Origin: CAZHJE01 sp964532965
Lineage (GTDB): Bacteria > Patescibacteriota > WWE3 > UBA101185 > UBA10185
Reading direction: 5' to 3'
Length of the DNA: 64,000 nt
Assembly (NCBI GenBank): GCA_964532965.1
Contig: CAZHJE010000001.1
Span: 1 to 64,000, forward strand
The first letter of the stretch is position 1; each line of letters begins with the position of its first letter. This document shows, piece after piece, positions 52,987-60,928 of the stretch. Below the pieces are notes generated by a model. That model saw nothing but the letters and a program-made list of their open reading frames with translations, was not told the DNA's origin and did not search any database. The translations under genes and the position numbers were made by a program.

Positions 52987-55564
52987 GCTGCTGTAGTTTA
53001 TCAGATGTCTCAAATACTTCCAAACCTAATGTTATGGTATCGCCACTCTTTAACTCGCCTTTTAATATTCTTTGCGCAACATATGTTTCTACGACATCCT
53101 CTATCACTCTTTGAAGATTTCTAGCACCCCACTCTACACTATATCCCCTTTCCACAAGAGCAGTTATTAAATCTACATTAAAGCTGAGTGTTATGCTTTT
53201 CTCTTTTGCGACATTAGCTATCTTTTTCAACATAATTGTGGCAATCTTAAATACACTTTCTTTACTAAGAGGTTTAAATACAATTATTCCATCAAATCTA
53301 TTTAAAAACTCTGGTGCAAATTTATTTCTAACCTCTGTTTGCGCAACCTCATCCAACTTATTTTCGTCTGCATTATTTCTCAACGCCTCCTGTATGGTCT
53401 TTGTGCCAACGTTACTCGTGGCAATAATTATTGAGTTAGAAAAATCCGCAGTAATACCAGTAGAATCTGTTAACCTACCATCGTCTAACACTTGAAGAAA
53501 AGCTAATAATATATTTGGGTGTGCTTTCTCTATTTCATCTAGAAGAATTAAAGAATAGGGTCTATTCCTAACAGCATCTGTTAACAACCCTCTTGTATTG
53601 CTATTTGGATCACCAAGCAGTCTATTAATACTATCTATTTGCTGATACTCACTCATATCTAGTCTGATTAACGAGTCTTTCGAACCAAAATATGTGCTGG
53701 CAAGAGCTTTTGCTGTTTCTGTTTTACCAACACCAGTTGTACCAACAAAAAGAAAATTTGCAATTGGTTTGGATTCATCACGTATGCCAACACGCGCTCT
53801 TTGAAGTGCTTTCGTTACTTGCGATAATGCATAATCTTGACCAATAACTTTTTCTCGCAATAAACTTTCTAAGTTTAATAACTTTTCTGACTCATCTGCA
53901 TTAAGTGTTGTTACCGGTACATGAGTTAATTCGGATACCTGATTTCTAATAATTTCTCTTGTAACAATTTTTTTATCTTTGTCTAGTGTCGCTACTGCCC
54001 TGTGCAATATATCTATTGCCTTATCTGGAAATACACGTTCGTGTATTAATTTTTTACCTAACTTTAATGTCTCATCAATTGCCGAATATGTAATTATTGC
54101 ACCATATTCTTTTTCATAATCTAATGCTAAGCCCTCAAGTATTTTTATTGTTTCTCCATCTGTAGCTTCGGATAACTCTATAACATTTAAAAGTTTAGAA
54201 AAGGAGCCATTAGGCTCAATATATTTTCTATAACTCTCAATATTGGTCGCGCCGATAAATTGGATCTTTTTTTCTGCTAAGTGGGGTTCTAGTAAAGAAA
54301 ACATTGTCGAAGATCCTTCAAATGCCGCCCCCGCAATAAGATTATGAATTTCGTCTATAAATAAAACTACATCCTCAGAGCTAACTATTTCATTAATGAC
54401 ATTTTGAATCTTACCCGATACTTCGCCTGCTGTTTTTGCGCCTGCAATAAGACCTCCAACATTCAAACTAACAACTCTTTTAAACTTAAGAGCTTTATTA
54501 TCTGTTCCTTTGTACATTTCAAGAGCAATACCTTTAACTAAAGAAGTCTTACCACAACCTGGAGGGCCAATTAACAAAATGTTTGATTCTGAACTACTAA
54601 GTAATTCTACGGCTTGGAGCATTTCCTCTTTATGTGCATATATGTGTTTAACTTGGCCATATTCAGCAAGCTTAGTAAAATCTTCGGAAATAGCATCTAA
54701 AGTAGGTGTCCATTTACCAGTATGTCCAACATCAAAGCCTCCCATTTTTGGTAACATGTAATCTTCTTGCCAAAAATGTAACATGCTATCTTTTTTTCTT
54801 TTAGATAAAATCCATTTTACTGTATCTTCTATTAACGAGAACCTAGAGTCATACATTTCAAAAAAATTGTCTCTATTGGGAATTTGATTTAAAACAGCGA
54901 GTAGTAAATGTTCTACGTACACAAATTTAGAGGCATGCTCTTGTGCAAAAGCATAAGAATCTTGTAGTAACTTTTGATGATCAATTTTAATTTTACTAAC
55001 CTTATTGATAAATTCCTCATCTGCCATTTCTACCCTTACTAATATATCTAATATCTCCCTATCTTTAAATAATTTACTAAAAAAATTTGGTATATCTGAT
55101 AAAGTATTTAAATAGCGCAAAACCTTATAAGTAAATGATAGTGGCATAGTCGCGGTTGTAGGCGTAGATTGCGAAACAATTTTAAGAGGTGTATTTATGC
55201 ACCACACTAGATAAATTAGAAGGACACACAAGCAAAGTAATAAAAATGAAATGTACTCACCAAAATACAAAAAATGAAATGGTAAAAAAAACCAAAATAA
55301 CGGTATAACTAAAACTAACAATAATATCGTACTTAGAACTACCAAACCAAATAATATTTTTACTATTCTCAAAAAAAAGCTGGCTAATCTACCTGCAAAA
55401 GTAGTATCGTGGAAGTATGGCGTAAATATTAATCTTATGCTTAAAGTAAATGCCAACAAATAATTCATTAACACAAGAAATCTAAAGCCGATTTTGTATA
55501 AATATGTTGGGACATATAAAAAAAACCATGATATAAACCTTACAGCGTACTTAGGCAGCAACAT
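52979..55564 (-). CDS. Membrane-anchored ClpC-like double AAA+ ATPase with lost pore loops
   Basis: 861 residues. Residues 1-130 hold four or so hydrophobic helices; about 195-255 resemble half a Clp N domain ([10 protein letters not shown]). AAA-1: Walker A GPPGCGKT (333-340), Walker B FIDE (402-405). AAA-2: Walker A GTTGVGKT (608-615), Walker B LLDE (674-677), arginine finger NRFD (R756), sensor-2 GAR (813-815). Missing: the pore-loop Tyr of AAA-1 (AKTAG at 376-380 instead of AKYRG), the AAA-2 GYVG pore loop (GDPNSNTRG at 651-659), the IGF/LGF ClpP loop after ATSNVG, and the AAA-1 arginine finger (SFSKLL at 454-459 instead of an ERR type). No ClpB middle domain. Threading to ClpP looks unlikely. 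It overlaps sipW by 14 nt and prfB by 8 nt. Confidence 0.88.
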   Translation of the reverse strand: MLLPKYAVRFISWFFLYVPTYLYKIGFRFLVLMNYLLAFTLSIRLIFTPYFHDTTFAGRLASFFLRIVKILFGLVVLSTILLLVLVIPLFWFFLPFHFLYFGEYISFLLLCLCVLLIYLVWCINTPLKIVSQSTPTTATMPLSFTYKVLRYLNTLSDIPNFFSKLFKDREILDILVRVEMADEEFINKVSKIKIDHQKLLQDSYAFAQEHASKFVYVEHLLLAVLNQIPNRDNFFEMYDSRFSLIEDTVKWILSKRKKDSMLHFWQEDYMLPKMGGFDVGHTGKWTPTLDAISEDFTKLAEYGQVKHIYAHKEEMLQAVELLSSSESNILLIGPPGCGKTSLVKGIALEMYKGTDNKALKFKRVVSLNVGGLIAGAKTAGEVSGKIQNVINEIVSSEDVVLFIDEIHNLIAGAAFEGSSTMFSLLEPHLAEKKIQFIGATNIESYRKYIEPNGSFSKLLNVIELSEATDGETIKILEGLALDYEKEYGAIITYSAIDETLKLGKKLIHERVFPDKAIDILHRAVATLDKDKKIVTREIIRNQVSELTHVPVTTLNADESEKLLNLESLLREKVIGQDYALSQVTKALQRARVGIRDESKPIANFLFVGTTGVGKTETAKALASTYFGSKDSLIRLDMSEYQQIDSINRLLGDPNSNTRGLLTDAVRNRPYSLILLDEIEKAHPNILLAFLQVLDDGRLTDSTGITADFSNSIIIATSNVGTKTIQEALRNNADENKLDEVAQTEVRNKFAPEFLNRFDGIIVFKPLSKESVFKIATIMLKKIANVAKEKSITLSFNVDLITALVERGYSVEWGARNLQRVIEDVVETYVAQRILKGELKSGDTITLGLEVFETSDKLQQHE

Positions 55565-55997
55565 ATAATGATAATACCACAATCTTATACGCTAATACCC
55601 CAAATATAAAACCAAATGGAAGACAGATAAACACGTAAAATACAAGTGTTGACAACAAAAAACCAAAACGTATATCAAAGATCACCTCACCAACAATGTT
55701 TTCTGGCGTTATCTTTTGGCCGTCAATATGCTTATTGCTATCGCCTTTAGTGGTATAAGTTATATCCTTATTTTCTCTTGACAGTCCTACAATACGATGT
55801 GTAACAAGTACGTTTGAAATGCTTTCATACGTAATAACGGCACCATTATAGTAACTTGCTTTTTGCTTTGTAATAACCAATGTACCTTTAGAATATGTAG
55901 GATACATTGAGTTAGAAGAAATTATAAAAAAACGCAAGTCAAGAATGATTATTACAAAAGCAAGTATTAGTAATGATAAATAAATAAATGTTTTCAT
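55551..55997 (-). CDS. sipW: SipW/archaeal-type signal peptidase I
   Basis: 148 residues. An N-terminal helix, the nucleophile motif SSNSMYPTYSKG (Ser30), VTHRIVG with His67 in place of the lysine of bacterial LepB enzymes, a KGDSN segment (Asp86), and a C-terminal helix. Ser-His enzymes of this type include SipW, which matures TasA in Bacillus. The TasA-like gene is directly upstream, supporting that pairing. Its end overlaps the AAA+ gene. Confidence 0.88.
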   Translation of the reverse strand: MKTFIYLSLLILAFVIIILDLRFFIISSNSMYPTYSKGTLVITKQKASYYNGAVITYESISNVLVTHRIVGLSRENKDITYTTKGDSNKHIDGQKITPENIVGEVIFDIRFGFLLSTLVFYVFICLPFGFIFGVLAYKIVVLSLYVAA

Positions 55998-56007
55998 AAA
56001 TTAAAGT

Positions 56008-56038
56008 GTCCGGCCTCGTTGTATTAACAAGACCGGAC
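56008..56038 (-). terminator. Strong hairpin between TasA-like and SipW genes (attenuator or processing site)
   Basis: On the minus strand a 13-bp stem (GTCCGGTCTTGTT with AACGAGGCCGGAC, two G-U pairs) and a 5-nt loop lie exactly in the middle of the 51-nt gap between the genes. It is followed by ACTTTAATTT, not a proper U-run. It may partially stop transcription or protect the tasA-like mRNA so more fibre protein than peptidase is made. Confidence 0.5.
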
Positions 56039-56048
56039 AAAACACCAC

Positions 56049-56627
56049 TCACAATCCAAGTGAATTCAGTTCAAAAGTAAAAATACCACTAGCGCCTTGT
56101 TTCGAGTCTGGAACACTTTGAGTAGAAAATCTAAAAACAATTCCTTTAATCTGACTCGCAGAAAACTGGCCTAGATCAAATCCTTGCGTTTTCCACTTCA
56201 CAATAGTATCTCGCCCATATGACAACCCTAATTCCCCATCGTTTAAAATACCGTTATTGTTTGTGTCCAGCCATTCTATTGGTTCTACATATATTAATTG
56301 TCGTAAGTCCTCTGGGTCCTGTTCTGTTAGGTAATCTGCATTAGTGGTTAGGACTATATCTCTTTGTGTATTATTAAATATTTTAACTAAATAATCTGAG
56401 GTCCAATTTGAGTCTATATTTAAAAACTCCGGACCCAATAATTCATCTACTAAGTTTTCTTCCTCTACACCACCGTCTAAATCTTTTAGTAACTTTATAT
56501 CAGCACTACCAACAGAAAATGTTGAGCCTAGGACTTTTGTTTTATCTGTAAATGCAGCAAAAGTAACACCAAAAACTGCAACTAAAGTTACAGTCAAAAC
56601 GGCATAAGGTATTAGTATTTTTTTCAA
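56049..56627 (-). CDS. TasA/camelysin-like secreted protein with EF-hand loop, TTG start
   Basis: 192 residues. The N-terminal helix (about 5-24) leads to FAAFTDKTKVLGSTFSVGSA, matching the TxAxFSD...TFxaG start of SipW-processed TasA/CalY proteins; cleavage would fall before or near TFAAFTD. The mature domain is beta-rich, and residues 121-132 (DTNNNGILNDGE) form a perfect EF-hand-type calcium loop. In Bacillus TasA builds matrix fibres. The start codon is TTG but is preceded by the strongest ribosome binding site in the window (AAAGGAGGTGA), indicating high expression. It follows radC by 18 nt. Confidence 0.82.
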   Translation of the reverse strand: MKKILIPYAVLTVTLVAVFGVTFAAFTDKTKVLGSTFSVGSADIKLLKDLDGGVEEENLVDELLGPEFLNIDSNWTSDYLVKIFNNTQRDIVLTTNADYLTEQDPEDLRQLIYVEPIEWLDTNNNGILNDGELGLSYGRDTIVKWKTQGFDLGQFSASQIKGIVFRFSTQSVPDSKQGASGIFTFELNSLGL

Positions 56628-56645
56628 TTTTTCACCTCCTTTCAG

Positions 56646-57326
56646 CTAAATTAAGTTTTCGGCTTTTAAACTAATGTACTTTGTAGAAGTAAGTACTATA
56701 TGATCAACTAATGGAATACTTATCATATCTCCTACTGTTGTAAGCTTTTTTGTAAAAGCAATATCGGCTTGACTTGGCGTTGGGTCATTTGAGGGATGGT
56801 TATGCGCAATAATAACAGATACTGCGTTATGCTCAAGAGCAACTTTATATATTTCTCTCGGATGTATTAGTGTTTCATTTACAGTACCAATAGTTATTAA
56901 CTTGTGTGTAATTATATTATTCCTCGCGTCTAAACATATAACATATAAGCTTTCTTGAATTTTTGAGATTATATCTTTTCTAAGAAGTAAAAAAACATCA
57001 TTAGGACAAGTTATCTTTTTTTGTTGAAGGCCACTCTCCAGTGCGACCCTCATGCCAATTTCAAGCGCAGCTTTTATTGTGGTTACTTTAGAGGGTCCAA
57101 TGCCTGGTATTGATTCCAGCTGTTTTGCAGAGCATTTAGCTAACTCACTAAAGCTTTTATATTTTTTAAGTAACATATTTGCTAACTCATACACAGAATC
57201 TTTTTTATTTCCTGTTCTGAGTAAAATTGAAAGTAATTCACTGTTACTTAAATTTTCAACACCGTGTTTATACAGTCTTTCACGAGGCATATCTTGTACG
57301 GTATTGAATTCTAGTGGTAACTGCAT
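56646..57326 (-). CDS. radC: RadC-family JAB/MPN-domain protein
   Basis: 226 residues, the typical length. N-terminal UPF0758 helices (MPRERLYKHGVENLSNSELLSILLRTG), a helix-hairpin-helix at ESIPGIGPSKVTTIKAALEIG (about 67-88), and a JAMM metalloprotease-type motif HNHPSNDPTPSQAD (about 174-187). The exact function of RadC is unsettled; it was named as a DNA-repair gene. It heads the TasA-SipW-AAA+ gene series and shares its control region with an XRE gene. Confidence 0.92.
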   Translation of the reverse strand: MQLPLEFNTVQDMPRERLYKHGVENLSNSELLSILLRTGNKKDSVYELANMLLKKYKSFSELAKCSAKQLESIPGIGPSKVTTIKAALEIGMRVALESGLQQKKITCPNDVFLLLRKDIISKIQESLYVICLDARNNIITHKLITIGTVNETLIHPREIYKVALEHNAVSVIIAHNHPSNDPTPSQADIAFTKKLTTVGDMISIPLVDHIVLTSTKYISLKAENLI

Positions 57327-57332
57327 AAAGTT

Positions 57333-57361
57333 AATATAGGTTATTGCAATACATATTGCAA
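57333..57361 (-). promoter_or_regulatory. Promoter of radC (leaderless)
   Basis: TTGCAA (57356-57361), 17-bp spacer, TATATT (57333-57338), six bases, then ATG. Both the -35 and the spacer carry copies of the ATTGCAAT palindrome. Confidence 0.5.
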
Positions 57362-57362
57362 T
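57343..57362. promoter_or_regulatory. Tandem ATTGCAAT palindromes in the radC/XRE control region
   Basis: ATTGCAAT at 57343-57350 and 57355-57362, 12 bp from centre to centre, close to one helical turn. They cover the radC -35 and spacer, so a bound regulator would block radC. Confidence 0.5.
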
Positions 57363-57369
57363 ATTATAG

Positions 57370-57388
57370 ACTCTAAAACAAATAGAGT
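57370..57388 (+). promoter_or_regulatory. Candidate operator ACTCTA-N7-TAGAGT before the XRE gene
   Basis: A perfect inverted repeat that ends on the base before the XRE start codon. It has the same arms and spacing as the palindrome in front of recA (41076-41094). No other copy was found by eye in the window. Confidence 0.55.
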
Positions 57389-57658
57389 ATGCAAGACATT
57401 AATTTGAAAATAAGAAAAATTAGAAACAAAAAAAACTTATCACAAGATAGATTTGGTAAAAAAATTGGAGTATCTGGTAAAACAATATCAGCCTATGAAA
57501 CTGGCAAAATAATACCTCCGCTAAAAATACTCGAAGAAATATCTAAAGTCTACGATGAAAATTTAATCAGACTTTCAAAAAATAAACACGAAATGATAAC
57601 AAACAACATAACTAATATTGAAAAAATACTTAATGAAATAAAAGAAATAATGTATTAA
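57389..57658 (+). CDS. XRE-family HTH regulator
   Basis: 89 residues. The Cro/C1-type helix-turn-helix covers about 6-58 (IRKIRNKKNLSQDRFGKKIGVSGKTISAYETGK, then PPLKILEEISKVY). The remaining 30 residues (NITNIEKILNEIKEIM) are likely to be a small dimerisation helix. No LexA/CI peptidase domain is attached. It is divergent from radC, overlaps rpsI convergently by 4 nt, and has two kinds of palindrome in its upstream region, so it probably controls itself and radC, and perhaps recA. Confidence 0.85.
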   Translation: MQDINLKIRKIRNKKNLSQDRFGKKIGVSGKTISAYETGKIIPPLKILEEISKVYDENLIRLSKNKHEMITNNITNIEKILNEIKEIMY

Positions 57659-58077
57659 CGCTTGGAATATTGGGGTCTTTTTCGCGCTTTCCTTAAGTAC
57701 GGCTTCTTTCTTTCGACCATCCTAGAATCTCGCGTTAAGAGACCATTCTTTCTTAAAGATACTCTATTTTCCTCACTAATTGACGCAAGCGCTCGAGATA
57801 TACCTAATACAACTGCATCAAGCTGAGAAGATAACCCGGAGCCAGAAACTCTAATACTTGCGCTATAAGCAGATTCGGGATGTGATATACCAACGATATG
57901 AAATGGACGTAACCATAAATCTTTGTCCAAAACACTACTGAAATATTCATTTAGGGTTGTATTATTAATGCTAAACTCACCCTTTTTTTCATAAAGAAAA
58001 ACTGAAGCAACAGCTGTCTTTCTTCTACCGGTACCTGTTATTAACTTATCTTTAGCTACATTTTTATTTTTTTCCAT
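57655..58077 (-). CDS. rpsI: Ribosomal protein uS9
   Basis: 140 residues. GTGRRKTAVASVFLY at the start and RDSRMVERKKPYLRKARKRPQYSKR at the C-terminus, which reaches the P site, are canonical. The ATG at 58077 (14-nt overlap with rplM) gives the normal N-terminus; the longer frame is an artefact. Last gene of the ribosomal operon; the convergent XRE gene leaves no space for a terminator. Confidence 0.95.
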   Translation of the reverse strand: MEKNKNVAKDKLITGTGRRKTAVASVFLYEKKGEFSINNTTLNEYFSSVLDKDLWLRPFHIVGISHPESAYSASIRVSGSGLSSQLDAVVLGISRALASISEENRVSLRKNGLLTRDSRMVERKKPYLRKARKRPQYSKR

Positions 58078-58489
58078 TTTGCTGTGCTGTATGAGGATGG
58101 TTTGATCCAACATAAATATATAAATTATTTAATCTCTCTGCTCTCAATTTATTTTTTGGCAGCATACCATATACTGCTTTCTTAATAATATCTGCAGGCT
58201 TTCTATCTCTTAATTCTTTTAGTGTCTCCGACTTAATCCCTCCGGGGAAACCTGTATGTCTATAATATATCTTTTGTGCTTCCTTTGTACCAGTAACTTG
58301 AATTTTTTCCGCGTTTATAACTACAACTTTATCTCCCACATTAATGTTTGGCGTATAAACTGCTTTATTTTTTCCAATAAGTATTTGTGCAATTTCTGAT
58401 GCAAGCGATCCTAACACTTTACCCTCGGCATCAAAAAAATGCCATTCTCTTGAAATACGGCTTTTAGTTGGCATATAAGATTTATTCAT
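58064..58489 (-). CDS. rplM: Ribosomal protein uL13
   Basis: 141 residues, normal length. REWHFFDAEGKVLGSLASEIAQILIGKNK and VVVINAEKIQVTGTK, then YYRHTGFPGGIKSETLKEL and AVYGMLPKNKLR are typical uL13 segments. It overlaps rplQ by 8 nt (ATGAATAA) and rpsI by 14 nt. Confidence 0.95.
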   Translation of the reverse strand: MNKSYMPTKSRISREWHFFDAEGKVLGSLASEIAQILIGKNKAVYTPNINVGDKVVVINAEKIQVTGTKEAQKIYYRHTGFPGGIKSETLKELRDRKPADIIKKAVYGMLPKNKLRAERLNNLYIYVGSNHPHTAQQNGKK

Positions 58490-58964
58490 TCGAGTCCTCC
58501 ACTATTTTGTTTTTTACCTCTTTTTTAACTCTGCTTTTACTTGTTTTTGTTGTTTTAGTTATCTTTGTTTTTTCTTTCGTTGATTTTCTATCCTCAACTT
58601 TTTTGGAAGATACTACGAATTCAATTTTTGCCATAGGAGCTTTATCTCCGTCTCTAAAGCCAAGCTTTGTAATTTTGGTATAGCCGCCATTTCTTTTATC
58701 AAATCTTTTCGCTAACTCATCAAAAAGTACGCGAACTGCCTGATTAGATCTAAGTCTAGACTTAATGAGATTAATGTTTGTGAATGAGTTACCTGCTTTT
58801 GCTTTTGTAATTAATTTTTCGACATAAGGTTGTACATACTTTGCCTTTGCAAGAGTCGTTTCGATACTACCATTTAATATGAGGCTTCTTGATAGATTAC
58901 GCATCAAAGAAATTCGATGATCGGTGTCTCTATTTAGCTTTTTTTTAGATACTCTATGCCTCAT
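58482..58964 (-). CDS. rplQ: Ribosomal protein bL17 with lysine-rich C-terminal tail
   Basis: 160 residues. The first 115 form bL17 (MRHRVSKKKLNRDTDHRISLMRNLSRSLI, FDELAKRFDKRNGGYTKITKLGFRDGDKAPMAKIEF in parts). The remaining about 40 residues are a K/T/S/E-rich tail absent from the standard protein and probably disordered, possibly contacting rRNA. Follows rpoA by 8 nt. Confidence 0.94.
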   Translation of the reverse strand: MRHRVSKKKLNRDTDHRISLMRNLSRSLILNGSIETTLAKAKYVQPYVEKLITKAKAGNSFTNINLIKSRLRSNQAVRVLFDELAKRFDKRNGGYTKITKLGFRDGDKAPMAKIEFVVSSKKVEDRKSTKEKTKITKTTKTSKSRVKKEVKNKIVEDSNE

Positions 58965-58972
58965 AATTTATT

Positions 58973-59905
58973 TTAACGTAAACCTTCTTTTTTTAGTAAT
59001 TTTTCAATTTCCTTTACTGACTTATCACCAAGATTTTTCACATCAGAAAGTTCATCTGGTGACAATTTTGCAAGACTATTTAACGTATCAATACCGTGTT
59101 TTTTTAAGGCATTAATTGTTCTCGTTGGAAGCGTTAAATCTTCTAGATAAACTGTATCTTTTGATACACCTACAGTTGGAATTTCAGTACTCATTAGCTC
59201 ATCTACTTCTTCTTCTGGATCGACGCCTTTTGAAAATCGTGAAAAGAAATTCCTAAGAAGTGTTGCCGCCTCTGTGATTGCATCTGATGGTTTTGTTGTA
59301 CCATCTGTTGTTACAGTAAGTATTAAATTATCGTATCCAGACACCTCACCTTTTCTAGCACTTTCGACATCATAAGATACAAGTGTCACAGGTGAAAAAA
59401 GTGCGTCTAACAAAATAACACCAACTTTAGATGTTTTTTTGTTCTCCACCGGAGAATAACCAACTCCAGATTCAATCATAAGCTCCGCTTCAAACTTAGC
59501 ATTTTTATCTGCAAGCTCTGCAATATGCAAATCTTTATTAATTATTTCTGCATCCGAAGAGACTACAATATCTCCTGCTTTTACTGTACCAGGACCAACT
59601 TTACTTATTTGACCAATCACAGCATTATCTTTTGCACCATGAACTTTTACACGGATTTTTTTTAGATTTAAACAAATTTCGACAACATCTTCTTTCACTC
59701 CAGGCATAGTAGTAAATTGATGAGCTACTTTAGGAATTTTAACTTGTGTTACTGCACCGCCTTTTAGAGAAGTAAGTAATACTCTCCTTAATGCAGAACC
59801 CAATGTCCTACCAAATCCAGTTGGTAAAGGTTCAAAAGAATATACTCCAGTATTTCCTTTTTCTGATACTTTTTTAATTTTTACATCGCTTGTTTCTAAT
59901 AACAC
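58973..59905 (-). CDS. rpoA: RNA polymerase subunit alpha
   Basis: 310 residues. The N-terminal assembly domain (YSFEPLPTGFGRTLGSALRRVLLTSLKGGAVT) and the C-terminal domain for DNA and factor binding (LTLPTRTINALKKHGIDTLNSLAKLSPDEL, about 248-277) are both complete. Starts with GTG after AGGAGG at a 6-nt spacing. In the usual alpha-operon place. Confidence 0.96.
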   Translation of the reverse strand: MLLETSDVKIKKVSEKGNTGVYSFEPLPTGFGRTLGSALRRVLLTSLKGGAVTQVKIPKVAHQFTTMPGVKEDVVEICLNLKKIRVKVHGAKDNAVIGQISKVGPGTVKAGDIVVSSDAEIINKDLHIAELADKNAKFEAELMIESGVGYSPVENKKTSKVGVILLDALFSPVTLVSYDVESARKGEVSGYDNLILTVTTDGTTKPSDAITEAATLLRNFFSRFSKGVDPEEEVDELMSTEIPTVGVSKDTVYLEDLTLPTRTINALKKHGIDTLNSLAKLSPDELSDVKNLGDKSVKEIEKLLKKEGLR

Positions 59906-59929
59906 AAAATCCTCCTTTTAATTCCCAAA

Positions 59930-60532
59930 CTAACGGGAATAGTATTCAATAATTAACTGAACATTAATATTATCTGATATTTCTTCGAGCACGGGCATTT
60001 TTATAAACTTGACATATTTTTCTTTGACATTAGCTTCTATCCACTCTGGCATCTTAAATCCTTCTCTAGGGTTAATCTTTTCAAAACTCACTGGTTTAAT
60101 TATATCCCCTACCTTGACCGTAGCAGATGGTATATTAACACTTTTACCGTTAACTGCAAAGAATCCTGACCTAATAAACTGTCTTGCCTGAGAACGTGAT
60201 GTCGCAAAACCACTCCTATATACCATATTATCTAAACGAGTTTCAAGTTGTTGCATTAGCACTTCACCAGATACGCCTCTTTTTGCAAGCGCAGTATCCA
60301 CATAATTTCTAAATTGTTTTTCAAGCAATCCATAAATTTTCTTAAGCTTTTGCTTTTCTCTAAGCTGTACTCCATAGTTTGATAATCTCTTTCTACTATT
60401 TCCGTGTTGACCAGGTGCGTAGTTTCTTTTATTTATTGCACATTTTTCTGATTCACACCTTGTACCTTTAAGATAAAGTTTGGTGCCTTCTCTTCTACAT
60501 AATTTACATTTAGGTCCAGTATTTCTTGCCAT
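59930..60532 (-). CDS. rpsD: Ribosomal protein uS4 (zinc-finger form)
   Basis: 200 residues. N-terminal cysteines in CKLCRREG and CESEKC form the four-Cys zinc-binding version of uS4. The S4 RNA-binding domain is at RLDNMVYRSGFATSRSQARQFIRSGFFAVNGKSV (about 96-130). Early 16S rRNA-binding protein and often the autogenous repressor of this operon. Confidence 0.96.
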   Translation of the reverse strand: MARNTGPKCKLCRREGTKLYLKGTRCESEKCAINKRNYAPGQHGNSRKRLSNYGVQLREKQKLKKIYGLLEKQFRNYVDTALAKRGVSGEVLMQQLETRLDNMVYRSGFATSRSQARQFIRSGFFAVNGKSVNIPSATVKVGDIIKPVSFEKINPREGFKMPEWIEANVKEKYVKFIKMPVLEEISDNINVQLIIEYYSR

Positions 60533-60535
60533 ATA

Positions 60536-60925
60536 TTAAATCCTTCTTTTCTTTTTAGGTCTACAACCATTATGCGGTATTGCCGTAGCATCAGCAATTG
60601 ATGTAACCTTTAAACCTGCACTTTTTAAAGCTTTTACAGAAGCAATTCTTCCAAGACCTGGTCCTTTTACAAACACAGATACCTCTCTAAGACCAGCAGC
60701 GACTGCTTTTTGTGCAACTGACTCAGTAGATTTAGTTGCTGCGTACGGTGTTGACTTTCTAGATCCCTTAAATCCAGAAGCACCACCACTGCCTGAAAAA
60801 AGTGCATTACCACTAATATCTGTTATAGTGACTAAGGTATTATTAAACCCAGCTTTTATATATACAACACCAGTTGATGGGATTTGTTTAACTTTTGTTT
60901 TTTTCTTTGTTTTCTTTACAACCAT
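60536..60925 (-). CDS. rpsK: Ribosomal protein uS11
   Basis: 129 residues. YIKAGFNNTLVTITD, GSGGASGFKGSRKSTPYAA and the conserved C-terminal IADATAIPHNGCRPKKKRR are all present. 3 nt from both neighbouring genes. Forms part of the 30S platform. Confidence 0.96.
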   Translation of the reverse strand: MVVKKTKKKTKVKQIPSTGVVYIKAGFNNTLVTITDISGNALFSGSGGASGFKGSRKSTPYAATKSTESVAQKAVAAGLREVSVFVKGPGLGRIASVKALKSAGLKVTSIADATAIPHNGCRPKKKRRI

Positions 60926-60928
60926 ATG

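Noticed and set aside
57720..57780. ACTCTA in rpsI as a further operator copy
   Set aside because: Inside coding sequence and without the second arm; the same holds for several ACTCTA hits in rplQ, GT and secretion genes.
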